Counted from the first letter of the stretch, positions 9,877-20,958 are shown. The stretch is DNA of 64,000 nt from Pseudorasbora parva (GCF_024679245.1 NC_090190.1:44581780-44645779), one strand, 5' to 3'. Numbers and translations: made by a program. Notes: generated from the sequence alone by a model not told the origin.

Positions 9877-11945
9877 CATGTTTCCTGTTCGCTTCATGTC
9901 TTTTATTTTGAAGTTGATCTCAGTCATGTTTTCTGTTCGTTTCATGTCTTTTATTTTGAAGTTGATCTCAGTCATGTTTGCTGTTCGTTTCATGTCTTTT
10001 ATTTTGAAGTTGATCTCCGTCATGTTTCCTGTTCGTTTCATGTCTTTTATTTTGAAGTTGATCTAAGTCATGTGTTCTGTTCATTTCATGTCTTTTATTT
10101 TGAAGTTGATCTCCGTCATGTTTCCTGTTCGTTTCTTGTCTTTTATTTTGAAGTTGATCTCAGTCATGTTTCCTGTTCGTCTCATGTCTTTTATTTTGAA
10201 GTTGATCTCCGTCATGTTTCCTGTTCGTTTCATGTCTTTTATTTTGAAGTTGATCTCAGTCATGTTTGCTGTTCGTTTCATGTCTTTTATTTTGAAGTTG
10301 ATCTCCGTCATGTTTCCTGTTCGTTTCATGTCTTTTATTTTGAAGTTGATCTCAGTCATGTTTCCTGTTCGTTTCATGTCTTTTATTTTGAAGTTGATCT
10401 CAGTCATGTTTCCTGTTCGTTTCATGTCTTTTATTTTGAAGTTGATCTCCGTCATGTTTCCTGTTCGTTTCATGTCTTTTATTTTGAAGTTGATCTCCGT
10501 CATGTGTCCTGTTCATCTCATGTCTTTTATTTTGAAGTTGATCTCAGTCATGTGTCCTGTTCGTTTCATGTCTTTTATTTTGAAGTTGATCTCCGTCATG
10601 TTTCCTGTTCATCTCATGTCTTTTATTTTGAAGTTGATCTCAGTCATGTGTCCTGTTCGTTTCATGTCTTTTATTTTGAAGTTGATCTCAGTCATGTTTC
10701 GTGTTCGTTTCATGTCTTTTATTTTGAAGTTGATCACCGTCATGTTTCCTGTTCGTTTCATGTCTTTTATTTTGAAGTTGATCTCAGTTATGTTTCCTGT
10801 TCGTTTCATGTCTTTTATTTTGAAGTTGATCTCCGTCATGTTTCCTGTTCATCTCATGTCTTTTATTTTGAAGTTGATCTCAGTCATGTGTCCTGTTCGT
10901 TTCATGTCTTTTATTTGAAGTTGATCTCAGTCATGTTTCGTGTTCGTTTCTTGTCTTTTATTTTGAAGTTTATCACCGTCATGTTTCCTGTTCGTTTCAT
11001 GTCTTTTATTTTGAAGTTGATCTCAGTCATGTGTCCTGTTCGTTTCATGTCTTTTATTTTGAAGTTGATCTCAGTCATGTGTACTGTTCGCTTCATGTCT
11101 TTTATTTTGAAGTTGATCTCCGTCATGTTTCCTGTTCGTTTCATGTCTTTTATTTTGAAGTTGATCTCAGTCATGTGTACTGTTCGCTTCATGTCTTTTA
11201 TTTTGAAGTTGATCTCCGTCATGTTTCCTGTTCGTTTCATGTCTTTTATTTTGAAGTTGATCTCAGTCATGTTTCCTGTTCGTTTCATGTCTTTTATTTT
11301 GAAGTTGATCTCCGTCATGTTTCCTGTTCGTTTCATGTCTTTTATTTTGAAGTTGATCTCAGTCATGTTTCCTGTTCGTTTCATGTCTTTTATTTTGAAG
11401 TTGATCTCAGTCATGTTTCCTGTTCGTTTCATGTCTTTTATTTTGAAGTTGATCTCAGTCATGTTTCCTGTTCGTTTCATGTCTTTTATTTTGAAGTTGA
11501 TCTCCGTCATGTTTCCTGTTCATGTCTTTTATTTTGAAGTTGATCTCAGTCATGTTTCCTGTTCGCTTCATGTCTTTTATTTTGAAGTTGATCTCCGTCA
11601 TGTTTCCTGTTCGTTTCATGTCTTTTATTTTGAAGTTGATCTCAGTCATGTTTCCTGTTCGTTTCATGTCTTTTATTTTGAAGTTGATCTCCGTCATGTT
11701 TCCTGTTCGCTTCATGTCTTTTATTTCGAAGTTGATCTCAGTCATGTTTCCTGTTCGTCTCATGTCTTTTATTTTGAAGTTGATCTCAGTCATGTTTCCT
11801 GTTCATTTCATGTCTTTTATTTTGAAGTTGATCTCAGTCATGTTTTCTGTTCGTCTCATGTCTTTTATTTTGAAGTTGATCTCAGTCATGTTTCCTGTTC
11901 GCTTCATGTCTTTTATTTTGAAGTTGATCTCAGTCATGTTTCCTG
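9877..11945 (+). repeat. 47-bp tandem repeat array, about 44 copies
   Basis: The monomer runs from TTCATGTCTTTTATTTTG through AAGTTGATCT(CAG/CCG)TCATG to TTTCCTGTTCG. Monomers differ at a few diagnostic bases (CTCAG versus CTCCG or CACCG; TTTCCTG versus TGTCCTG, TGTACTG, TTTGCTG, TTTCGTG). CAG and CCG types often alternate, giving a 94-bp pattern, and a five-monomer block appears twice near 10,635-11,110. One monomer is 1 bp short near 10,914 and one about 5 bp short near 11,520. The monomer lacks stops in several frames, so long artificial reading frames cross it; none is a plausible gene. Confidence 0.95.
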
Positions 11946-12240
11946 GTTTGTCATGTGGTTCCCATGCCGTCATGTGCTTCCCTATCTCTTGTGTTCTGTG
12001 TTCTCATTGGTTCATTGTTTTGTTCATTGTTCACAGGTGTGTCTGGTTTAGACATTAGTCGTTGTGTATTTAAGCCCTCTTTAAGCCCTAGTCTAGTGTT
12101 GTTAGATGTGGCCTGCTGTTGGTGAGTGTCTGTTCATGGCTCAAGTCAAGTTCAAGTTTGCCTTTGTTTTGTTTATGTTCATATTTAAAATTAGACTGCA
12201 CTTGGCTTCTGCAATTCGCCTCCAGTGGATATCCGTTACA
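11946..12240 (+). mobile_element. LTR-like remnant bordering the 47-bp array
   Basis: About 295 bp with a possible TATA-like TATTTAAG near 12,067, a T-rich middle, and an end in ...ATATCCGTTACA, a form seen at LTR ends of fish gypsy elements. No matching second copy, primer site or coding region is in the window. It may be the tail of the LTR in which the 47-bp repeat expanded. Low certainty. Confidence 0.3.
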
Positions 12241-14179
12241 CTTTTTTTTGCATTTTTTTTTTTTGCATGAGATTTAATTTTGCTTGTGGGTTTGGACTGA
12301 CATGAGGGAGAGGAATTGAAGACAGAGTTAGTTCACCCCCCAAAAAGGTAAATTCTAACCCTATTTTGGCAACTTTTGTAAAATCTCTTTCCCAGTGTAT
12401 GTGAACTTTTTTTGTTGCCTTGTGTATTCCCTTTGTCATTGTGTTTCAGGTTTTGTCCAGTTTTGTATTTATGTACTGTGCTTATGTCTTTTTTGGTTTA
12501 CACCTGATGCTTTTGTGCCATTAGTATTTTGCTTTTAGTTATTCCCTTTCTCATTATTATCCCTCTTCATGCCCTTGTGCTCTTATTCCCCTCTGCATTA
12601 CATCTGTGAAGTTTAAATGTCTTAATGTTCCAGCGTAACTGAGAGGGAGTCTGTACAAACATGCCAATGTTGCTTCTCGTACAACTTTAAAAACATATCT
12701 TTGACTGCATTCATTAATTTGTCTTAACACCGTCCCTATGAAAGGGTTGCTTTTTGTATTTGTCTTCACCCATTTAAGACTTGTTTGACTTTGCTGTGTA
12801 TTCTGCATTTTTTTTAATATTTTTTTGTCTGCCACTATATTTTTCGCCATATTCAAGGCTTTTTTTCACCCCGTTTGTAATTTGATTTGATGTCCTTTAC
12901 TTATGCTCCTTGCATTTGAGCAAATACGCTATTTTTGTAAAAAAAAAAAAAAAAAAATCATGATCCTGTCTTTATTGACTTTACTATATTAAAGCCCCTT
13001 CCTATGTTTACTGTTAAACCTTTGCTTTAAAGTACTGTATAATCTTACTGGTCTTGGCTGTATTTTTTTTTTAAATGAACTATTTCTGTCCTTATGCTGT
13101 AGTTCCCTTTTTATGCACTTTTCTTTCTCTCTGACTGCCTTGTGTATGCATTTGTATTTTAGTTTTTAAGGCCTTTTGTATTGTGTGCCTTTTATTTCTG
13201 CTTTATTTTCTATGGCTTTTGCCCATTTGTATTTGTACCTGATGTTTTAATATTTATAAATGTTATAAATGTAAAAGAAACCAATGCAGAAAATATTTTT
13301 TAATTCTTTGATTAAAATGGCCAGTTGTGTTAATTGGGAAATTCCTTAGGACCCCTCGAAAAAGAGATGGATCATCTCAAGGAGCTATCCTTAAATAAAA
13401 AAATAAAAAAATAAAAACTTAATTTATTTGCTTTGACCTTTTGGAAATGTGAAGAACTTTTTAGTGGTCAACTGATTTAACTCGTATGTGCAAATTGTTT
13501 CTTTACTTGTTGAGCAATGTTTGCCAACAGCTTTATGGTGGAGAGTTTGGCCATCCTTCAATGCCGCCTCTGGTTAACCAATGTGAGTTCTTCTACTATA
13601 AGAGCAGAACCGGGTGTAGTCATTCATCTGCCGGTGCATATCCAAAGCCACTTCAGCTCCAATATATAGGGGTATCCCACACTCGGGGTGAATTGGGGAG
13701 CAGAGATGTGTTTATCAATGTGTGTACTAAAGCTTTAGGGACGGTTGCATGGTACTTCTCAAAATGGTTTAATTTACCTTTGTAATAAGGCTCTTTTCTA
13801 TACATTTATGCAACTATTATCTACTTGTGTTTGTGTGCCTGTGCACCTTTTTGTATTTATGCCCTTGTGTCCTCTTGTATGCACCATTACATTTTTAAAG
13901 CTTGTCATGATTTTTGCCTTGCTTTTTTCAATGCATCTTTTTTTTTAAATGGTTTCTTTCATTAATTATACTCTTGTGCTCTTATTCTTTATGCATATTG
14001 TATATTTTGCAATTTAGGCTTTTTATGCCTTTTATACTCCTTTGATTTATGAACACTTTATGATTTGATGGCTGTCTTTTCATGTTCCTTTCTATTGGAA
14101 TTTCCCTTTTTACTCTTGAGTTTCCTATTACTACTTTTTGTATTTACATTGCCTCTTTTTATATTTTGTACAGTTTAAT
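12241..14179. other. T-rich gene-free stretch
   Basis: Strongly T-biased on the + strand, with recurring degenerate pieces such as TTTGTATTTATGC and TACTCCTTGCATTTATG (near 12,900, 13,850 and 14,035, again near 17,895), suggesting an ancient, heavily mutated repeat. There is a 19-A run at 12,939-12,957. Short frames, the longest 99 codons at 13,486-13,785, show no domain features. I see no supported gene. Confidence 0.5.
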
Positions 14180-14632
14180 AGCCGTTTTCACTCAGCATTA
14201 CATTACCAGAATGACTTTACCAGTAAATATACTTATGTTGTTCCCACAAACAACGGCTTTCTGGCTTTTTACCATAAGATACCATTTACACAACAGCAGC
14301 AAAATACTGGTAACGTTTGTGATCCCAGTCATCAGACATGATCTTTAAATGCCGCACTGTTGTCTTCCTCCATAATGCCCCTCACTCACCACTTTAAAAA
14401 TGAAAAAGGTTACTGTAAACAACTGAAAACTGTTACTGTAAACACAACTTTATACATGAAAATACCCATAATCTTCATTCTATGTTCACAAAGAGCACAT
14501 GCTAGTAATGTTACAACTTCTCTTACTGGTAAATAGTCAGAGCCAGTTTACCTGTATTTTTGAAAAGGTCCTGTTCACACATGATCTGTTTCCAGTAATT
14601 TACCAGTAAAGGTTGTCTGTGTTAAAGGGGCT
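14180..14632. mobile_element. Possible MITE with ACCAGTAAA / TTTACTGG inverted motifs
   Basis: ACCAGTAAA or its complement occurs around 14,218, 14,305, 14,525 and 14,605, with approximately inverted ends (CATTACCAGAATGACTTTACC on the left; AATTTACCAGTAAAGG on the right). This resembles short terminal-inverted-repeat elements in fish. Exact ends and a target duplication could not be fixed by eye. Confidence 0.35.
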
Positions 14633-14937
14633 AATGTTCTAGGTGTTTTTGCAGGTTTATGATGGTTGAACATGGTTGTGGTTGATCATTTATGATGGTT
14701 CATCCAAGCATTTTTGATGGTTTACAAATGTTTTCTGCCTTCCAGCTGTGCTTTGTGTTTGAGACTTTATCTGTTTCTGTTTTAGTTAGTGAGGATATGC
14801 TTTATCTTCTTCTTTCAGCCGTTCCCTTCAGGGGTCGCCACAGTGAATCATCTGCCTCCATCTAGTCCTGTCTTCTGTATCCTCTTCTCTTCATGTCCTC
14901 CTTAACTACATCCATTAACCTCCTCTTTGGTCTTCCT

Positions 14938-15096
14938 ACATTTACATTTATGCATTTGGCAGACGCTTTGGATAAAAGCTTACATTGCATTCAAGGTACA
15001 CATTTAACATTTTGTCAATTCTTGTTTTCCCTGGGAATCGAACCCATGACCTTGGCGTTGCTAGCGCCACGCTCTACTGTTTGAGCTACAGGAAAG
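14938..15096 (-). mobile_element. tRNA-derived SINE inserted in the LINE
   Basis: The minus strand starts with a tRNA-like head. An A box (TAGCTCAAACAGTAGAGCG) is at 15,070-15,088 and a B box (GGTTCGATTCC) at 15,034-15,044, the RNA polymerase III promoter pair. A body containing the fish-typical GCATTTGGCAGACGC (plus-strand sense) and an AAATGTAAATGTAG tail follow. A 6-bp duplication CTTCCT at 14,932-14,937 and 15,097-15,102 brackets it and interrupts the LINE coding sequence. Confidence 0.85.
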
Positions 15097-15102
15097 CTTC
15101 CT

Positions 15103-16237
15103 CTCGATCTTCTGCCTGGCAGCTCTAACCTCAGCATCCTTTTACCAATATATTCACTCTCCTTCCTCTGAACATGTCCAAACCATCTCAACCTGGCTTC
15201 TCTAACTTTGTCTCCAAAACATCTCCCATGTGCTGTCCCTCTGATGTACTCATTCCTGATCCTATCCATCCTCGTCACACCCAAAGAGAACCTCAGCATC
15301 TTCAGCTCTGCTACCTCTAGCTCTTCCTCCTGTCTTTTCCTCAGTGCAACTTTTCTCACTACTGTCCTGTACACCTTTCCTTTCATTCTTGCTGGGACTC
15401 TTTTATCACACAACAGACCTGACCCTTTTCTCCACCCATTACAACCTGCCTGCACACGCTTCTTCACCTCTTTTCTACACTCCCCATTGCCCTGGACTGT
15501 TGACCCTAAGTACTTAAAATGCTGCACCTTTACCTCTTATCCCTGTAACCTCACTGTTCCACTTGGTTCTCTCTCATTCACACACACATGTATTCTGTCT
15601 TGCTGTAACTAACCTTCGGTCCTCTTCTCTCCAGAGCAAACCTCCACCTCTCTAGACTTTCCTCCACCTGCTCCCTGCTCTCACTACAGATCACAGTCAT
15701 CCGCAAACATCATAGTCCATGCAGATTCCTGTCTGCCCTCTTCTGTCAGCCTGTCCAACACCACCGCAAACAAGAAGGGGCTCAGAGCCGATCCTTGATG
15801 CAGTCCCACCTTTACCGTGAAGCCCTCTGTCTCCCCTACGGCACACCTTTCCCCACGTTCTACTGCTCTCATACATATCCTGGACTACTCTAACATACTT
15901 CTCCACCACTCCAGACCTCCTCATATAATAGCACAGCTCCTCTCTTGGCACTCTGTCATATGCTTTCTCTAAATCTACAAAGACACAATGGAGCTCTTTC
16001 TGACCCTCTCTGTACTTCTCCATTAACATTCTCAAAGCAAATAATGCATCTGTAGTGCTCTTTCTTGGCATGAATACTACATACAACCATACTGCTGGTC
16101 ACAAATGTCCACTTCTCCCTTAGCCTTGCTCTCTTCATCCTCTTCAAAGCTCTCCTAACTTCACCCTTGCTAATACTTTCTATTTCCTGGTCAACAATTT
16201 TTGCCTTTAAAACTCTTCTCTCTATCATTTTCCTCAT
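15103..16237 (-). pseudogene. RTE LINE reverse transcriptase and C-terminal fragments
   Basis: In broken frames the minus strand encodes GEVRRALKRMK (near 16,160), [36 protein letters not shown] (RT motif A), [18 protein letters not shown] (motif B) and MMFADD (motif C, near 15,690). The C-terminal HFKYLGSTVQ, ELKMLRFSLGVTRMDRIRNEYIRG and REARLRWFGHVQR follow, a combination typical of RTE-clade LINEs. Frameshifts near 15,690 and 15,870, a deletion near 16,120 and the SINE at the 3' end make it non-functional. Confidence 0.8.
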
Positions 16238-16424
16238 TCATCAGTTCCTGAAAGTACTCCTTCCATCTTCCCCCCCCCACCCTCCTGTCACCTGTCAACA
16301 CTTTTCCATCTCAATTTTTAATCACTCTAACCTGCTGCACATCCTTTCCATCTCTATCCCTCTGCCTCGCCAACCGATACACATCCCTCTCACCTTCTTT
16401 ACTATCTAACCTTGCATACATGTC

Positions 16425-17662
16425 CTAATAAGCTTTCTGTTTGGCCTTTGCCACCTCCATCTTAACCTCACGCTGCATCACCCTATATTCCTGTCTACTT
16501 TCCTCTGTCCTGTCACTTTCCCACTTCTTCCTAGCCAACCTCTTCCTCTGGATACTCTCCTGGACTTCCTCATTCCACCACCAAGTCTCCTTGGCTTCTT
16601 TCCTCCTTCCAGTCCTCTGGAAGCCCTTCTTGACCACCTAAAGCTTGTCTCAACTCCTCCCTGAAAACCACACAGCACTCTTCCTTTTCCAACTTCCACC
16701 ACTTTGTCTTCTGCTCTGCCTTTACTCTCTTCATCTTCCTCACCACCAGAGTCATCTTACATACCACCATCCTATGCTGTCTAGCTGCACTCACCTACCA
16801 CTACTTTACAATCACTAATTTCCATCAGATTAGTGTCTACATAAGATCTAGTCCACTCGTGTGCTTCGGCCACCACTCTTGTCACCGTGTGTTCCTGCCT
16901 CATCTGAAAGTATGTGTTCACCACAGCCATCTCCATACTTTTAGCAAAGTCTACCAACCTCTGTCCTTCTGGGTTCCTTTCCTGAAGACCAAACCTGCCC
17001 ATCACTTCCTCGTCCCCACTATTCCCTTCCCCAGCATGTCCATTCAAATCTGCCCCTATCACTACCCTCTCACCTCTGGGAACAGTCTGCATCACTTCCT
17101 CCAACTCGTGCCAGAATCTTTCTGTCTCATCTTGCTTACAACCTACTTGTGGAGCATAGGAACTAAAAACATTCAACATCACACCTTCAGTATTAGACAA
17201 ATAAGACTCATCAACTTATCTGACACTTTCTTTACCTCCAGAACATTCTTCAAAAACTCCTCCTTCAGGATCATCCCAACTCTATTTTTCTGCCTGTCCA
17301 CACCATTATAAAACAGTTTAAATACTGCTCCAATGCTTTTAGCCTTGCTCCCTTTTCACCTGGTCTCCTGGACACAGAATATCAACTTTCCTCCTCTGCA
17401 TCATATCTACCAGTTCTCTGCCTTTACCTGTCATTGTACCAACAGTCAATGTCCCTACATTCAGTCCTAAACACCTGCCTTTCCTCTTCTCTCTCTGCCT
17501 ACTGACACACCTTCCTCTTCTACCACACTTTCCTTCTCTCCTTCTTTGACTAACAGTAGCCCAATTTCCACCGGTGCCCTGTAGGTCAACGGCACTGATG
17601 GCGGTTGTTGTTAACCCCAACCCCAACCGATCCAGTATGGAAGTCATATTCGTGATTCGCAT
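16425..17662 (-). pseudogene. RTE LINE endonuclease and linker fragments
   Basis: Frames on the minus strand include LNVGTLTVGTMTGKGRELVDMMQ (start of the AP endonuclease, near 17,460), VMLNVFSSYAPQVGC, ERVVIGADLNGHAG (catalytic Asp/Asn region, near 17,050) and EMAVVNTYF. A basic linker with ETWWWNEEVQ (near 16,570) follows. The QETRW-type motif expected after VDIL is degraded. The pieces fall in different frames, so this is a relic. Confidence 0.8.
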
Positions 17663-17702
17663 AATGAATGACCTCCTGTGGCTAGATTCTTATGAGGATA
17701 TG

Positions 17703-18242
17703 ATTTATATTATGCTGTTAAACCTGTCAGCAAACTTAATATTTGTGCCTTGTCCCTTGAAGTTATTCTACTTTTACATTTGTTTCCTTTACTTTGACTA
17801 AAACAAAACTTATGTCCCTTTCAAATGTTCTATGTACCCTTTGTATTCATCTGTGCACTTATTTTACTTTGTGGATGTCTATTTCCTTTTATACTCCTTG
17901 CATTTATGACTGTCAAACTAATGGCTCAGTGAGTGAATCACCACTTTTTCTGCTTAGCTCCTAATCTCCTGCATTACCAACGGTTTATACCCAGCTTTAG
18001 GTCATCAGTGGTTTTACCCACTCCTTTGAATATGTCATGCAAGTTCTACCTCTGGCTTCTTGCTTCCTGCGCTCTGGCTCCAATGCAGTCGGTTCTTCCC
18101 CATGTCTACCAACCAACTCTTCACTGCATTTTTGTTTTTATGCTGTTGATTTATTCATGTGTAATTGTATCAAAGCAATTGAAAATAAATATAAATTTGT
18201 AAATGGTTTATTTAAAAAAAAAAATTTTTGTGTGCAGGCGGT
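17703..18242. other. T-rich gene-free spacer before the 9-bp array
   Basis: Continues the T-rich texture seen left of the LINE and shares TATACTCCTTGCATTTATG-like pieces with it, as expected if the LINE inserted into that sequence. An A-rich and T-rich stretch (18,211-18,229) directly precedes the GGGGTACGA array. No gene seen. Confidence 0.5.
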
Positions 18243-19246
18243 GGGTACGAGGGGTACGAGGGGTACGAGGGGTACGAGGGGTACGAGGGGTACGAGGGGT
18301 ACGAGGGGTACGAGGGGTACGAGGGGTACGAGGGGTACGAGGGGTACGAGGGGTACGAGGGGTACGAGGGGTACGAGGGGTACGAGGGGTACGAGGGGTA
18401 CGAGGGGTACGAGGGGTACGAGGGGTACGAGGGGTACGAGGGGTACGAGGGGTACGAGGGGTACGAGGGGTACGAGGGGTACGAGGGGTACGAGGGGTAC
18501 GAGGGGTACGAGGGGTACGAGGGGTACGAGGGGTACGAGGGGTACGAGGGGTACGAGGGGTACGAGGGGTACGAGGGGTACGAGGGGTACGAGGGGTACG
18601 AGGGGTACGAGGGGTACGAGGGGTACGAGGGGTACGAGGGGTACGAGGGGTACGAGGGGTACGAGGGGTACGAGGGGTACGAGGGGTACGAGGGGTACGA
18701 GGGGTACGAGGGGTACGAGGGGTACGAGGGGTACGAGGGGTACGAGGGGTACGAGGGGTACGAGGGGTACGAGGGGTACGAGGGGTACGAGGGGTACGAG
18801 GGGTACGAGGGGTACGAGGGGTACGAGGGGTACGAGGGGTACGAGGGGTACGAGGGGTACGAGGGGTACGAGGGGTACGAGGGGTACGAGGGGTACGAGG
18901 GGTACGAGGGGTACGAGGGGTACGAGGGGTACGAGGGGTACGAGGGGTACGAGGGGTACGAGGGGTACGAGGGGTACGAGGGGTACGAGGGGTACGAGGG
19001 GTACGAGGGGTACGAGGGGTACGAGGGGTACGAGGGGTACGAGGGGTACGAGGGGTACGAGGGGTACGAGGGGTACGAGGGGTACGAGGGGTACGAGGGG
19101 TACGAGGGGTACGAGGGGTACGAGGGGTACGAGGGGTACGAGGGGTACGAGGGGTACGAGGGGTACGAGGGGTACGAGGGGTACGAGGGGTACGAGGGGT
19201 ACGAGGGGTACGAGGGGTACGAGGGGTACGAGGGGTACGAGGGGTA
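18243..19246 (+). repeat. 9-bp minisatellite GGGGTACGA, about 111 uninterrupted copies
   Basis: A 1.0-kb run of GGGGTACGA with no variant unit seen by eye. Nine is divisible by three, so all six frames stay open across it (Thr-Arg-Gly, Val-Arg-Gly, Tyr-Glu-Gly and their complements); these frames are by-products. Each unit has a G4 run and one CpG. The right edge fuses to the 842-bp satellite through GGGGTAGGGG, resembling the TTAGGGG normally found at that satellite's boundary. Confidence 0.97.
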
Positions 19247-19250
19247 GGGG

Positions 19251-20345
19251 AATGAAATCCAGGATCCGAATCCCGAAGGATTCGGAAACGGTTATGCACT
19301 GTCCAGAGTTGTACTGGCCGCCACGAGTCTCACACATACACCCAAATCATACACGACAGCCAACACTTATCGAGGAAAGCCAGCGCATGGTCAAGACATT
19401 TTTGTGGTCTCTGTAAAAAATCCCAGCTAGGGCTATGATGACCCGGGCTATTTCAGGGAGGGGTCTGTGCCAAAAAACAGGGGTAGGTTTTAGTGCGTGT
19501 CAGGTAAGGGGCATATTCTAATTTATCTCAACGTCTGTATGGACGGAGAAAAATAAATAAACATTGCGCTCAGACGCATCACACCCTCAAATGATGCCGG
19601 CTGCTTATTTATTAATTATTTTATTTGCCATATTGTGACCTAAAATAGGTCTGTCTCAACGTCTATGTAGACGGAGAAAAATAAACCATGTGCTCGGACG
19701 CATCACACCCACAAATGATGCCGGCAGTTTATTTATAATATATATTTATATAATGTAATCGGGCATATCGCGACGTTTCGGCTATTTATCTAGCCTTCTT
19801 CAGGCGAGCCCGAATGGCAAAAGGGAATTTGACCCTGTCCCCTCCAGCTTATATAGGCTAGGAGGGCGGGGCCCCTCACCCAGCGACCAATCCCCACGTT
19901 CAGCATTGTATAATGCGTCATAAACTGTTTTTAACACAAACTGATGTTGTTTTTAATTTTTTACAGGGTCCCGTCGAATAATCTGGAACAGCAGGCACTT
20001 ACAACGGGTAAGTAGGCACCTTCGTGTACAATTCAGGTAAGTATGTGGTCAACACGAGGTCCAGACGCCTCGGCACGGGCTGAGTTAGGGGAATGAAATC
20101 CAGGATCCGAATCCCGAAGGATTCGGAAACGGTTATGCACTGTCCAGAGTTGTACTGGCCGCCACGAGTCTCACACATACACCCAAATCATACACGACAG
20201 CCAACACTTATCGAGGAAAGCCAGCGCATGGTCAAGACATTTTTGTGGTCTCTGTAAAAAATCCCAGCTAGGGCTATGATGACCCGGGCTATTTCAGGGA
20301 GGGGTCTGTGCCAAAAAACAGGGGTAGGTTTTAGTGCGTGTCAGG
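19251..20345 (+). repeat. Proximal satellite units 1 and 2 (divergent variant A)
   Basis: These two units share features not found in later A units: ACACTTATCGAGGAAAG instead of ACACTTTATCGAAGAAAG, and GTGGTCTCTG instead of GTGGTCACTG. Unit 1 is 841 bp. Unit 2 ends at GTCAGGTAAGG, where TTAGGG repeats begin. Confidence 0.85.
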
Positions 20346-20683
20346 TAAGGGTTAGGGTTAGGGTTAGGGTTAGGTTAGGTTAGGGTTAGGGTTAGGTTAG
20401 GGTTAGGGTTAGGGTTAGGGTTAGGGTTAGGGTTAGGGTTAGGGTTAGGGTTAGGGTTAGGGGAATGAAAATGGGTTAGGGTTAGGGTTAGGGTTAGGGG
20501 TTAGGGTTAGGGTTAGGTTAGGGTTAGGGTTAGGGTTAGGGTTAGGGTTAGGGTTAGGGTTAGGGTTAGGGTTAGGGTTAGGTTAGGTTAGGGTTAGGGT
20601 TAGGGTTAGGGTTAGGGTTAGGGTTAGGGTTAGGTTAGGGTTAGGGTTAGGGTTAGGGTTAGGGTTAGGGTTAGGGTTAGGGG
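20346..20683 (+). repeat. Interstitial TTAGGG tract within the satellite
   Basis: About 340 bp of TTAGGG with occasional TTAGG units, in the same orientation as the terminal telomere. It starts within GGTAAGGGTTAGGG and ends in GTTAGGGGAATG, the normal unit boundary. A short non-telomeric island, GGGGAATGAAAATGGG, lies at 20,460-20,475. Confidence 0.95.
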
Positions 20684-20698
20684 AATGAAATCCAGGAT

Positions 20699-20718
20699 CC
20701 GAATCCCGAAGGATTCGG
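20699..20718. repeat. Perfect 8-bp hairpin at the start of each satellite unit (example)
   Basis: CCGAATCC and GGATTCGG flank a CGAA loop: a perfect 8-bp stem with 4-nt loop, beginning 15 bp after the unit start. It is repeated in every unit read. Confidence 0.8.
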
Positions 20719-20958
20719 AAACGGTTATGCACTGTCCAGAGTTGTACTGGCCGCCACGAGTCTCACACATACACCCAAATCATACACGACAGCCAACACT
20801 TTATCGAAGAAAGCCAGCGCATGGTCAAGACATTTTTGTGGTCACTGTAAAAAATCCCAGCTAGGGCTATGATGACCCGGGCTATTTCAGGGAGGGGTCT
20901 GTGCCAAAAAACAGGGGTAGGTTTTAGTGCGTGTCAGGTAAGGGGCATATTCTAATTA

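Larger units (their letters stand above)
14800..17692 (-). mobile_element. RTE-clade LINE, nearly full length but decayed
   Basis: Bounded by a 10-bp direct repeat TGAGGATATG at 14,790-14,799 and 17,693-17,702, consistent with target-primed insertion. On the minus strand it begins near 17,692, encodes AP-type endonuclease pieces, a linker, reverse transcriptase pieces and an RTE-type C-terminal region, and ends in a tail containing GGGTCGCC-type sequence on the other strand (around 14,830). Frames change repeatedly, and an internal deletion near 16,120 removes the RT fingers. A SINE sits at 14,938-15,096. It cannot encode a working protein. Confidence 0.85.

Noticed and set aside
9871..12051. 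726-codon frame across the 47-bp array
   Set aside because: Every residue pattern repeats with the DNA monomer, other frames and the opposite strand are also open, and no start context or non-repeat domain exists.
13486..13785. 99-codon plus-strand frame
   Set aside because: T-rich DNA with no domain, signal or splice context.
15034..15088. tRNA gene on the minus strand
   Set aside because: A and B boxes are present, but the body and tail are SINE-type, the anticodon arm does not form a clear tRNA, and target duplications flank the whole element.
14893..17311. Several Ser/Leu/Phe-rich plus-strand frames of 60-150 codons
   Set aside because: Antisense shadows of the RTE LINE and SINE.
18037..19416. 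Long Thr-Arg-Gly, Val-Arg-Gly, Tyr-Glu-Gly and complementary frames across the 9-bp array
   Set aside because: All six frames are open because nine is divisible by three and the unit has no stop; there is no flanking domain or gene structure.
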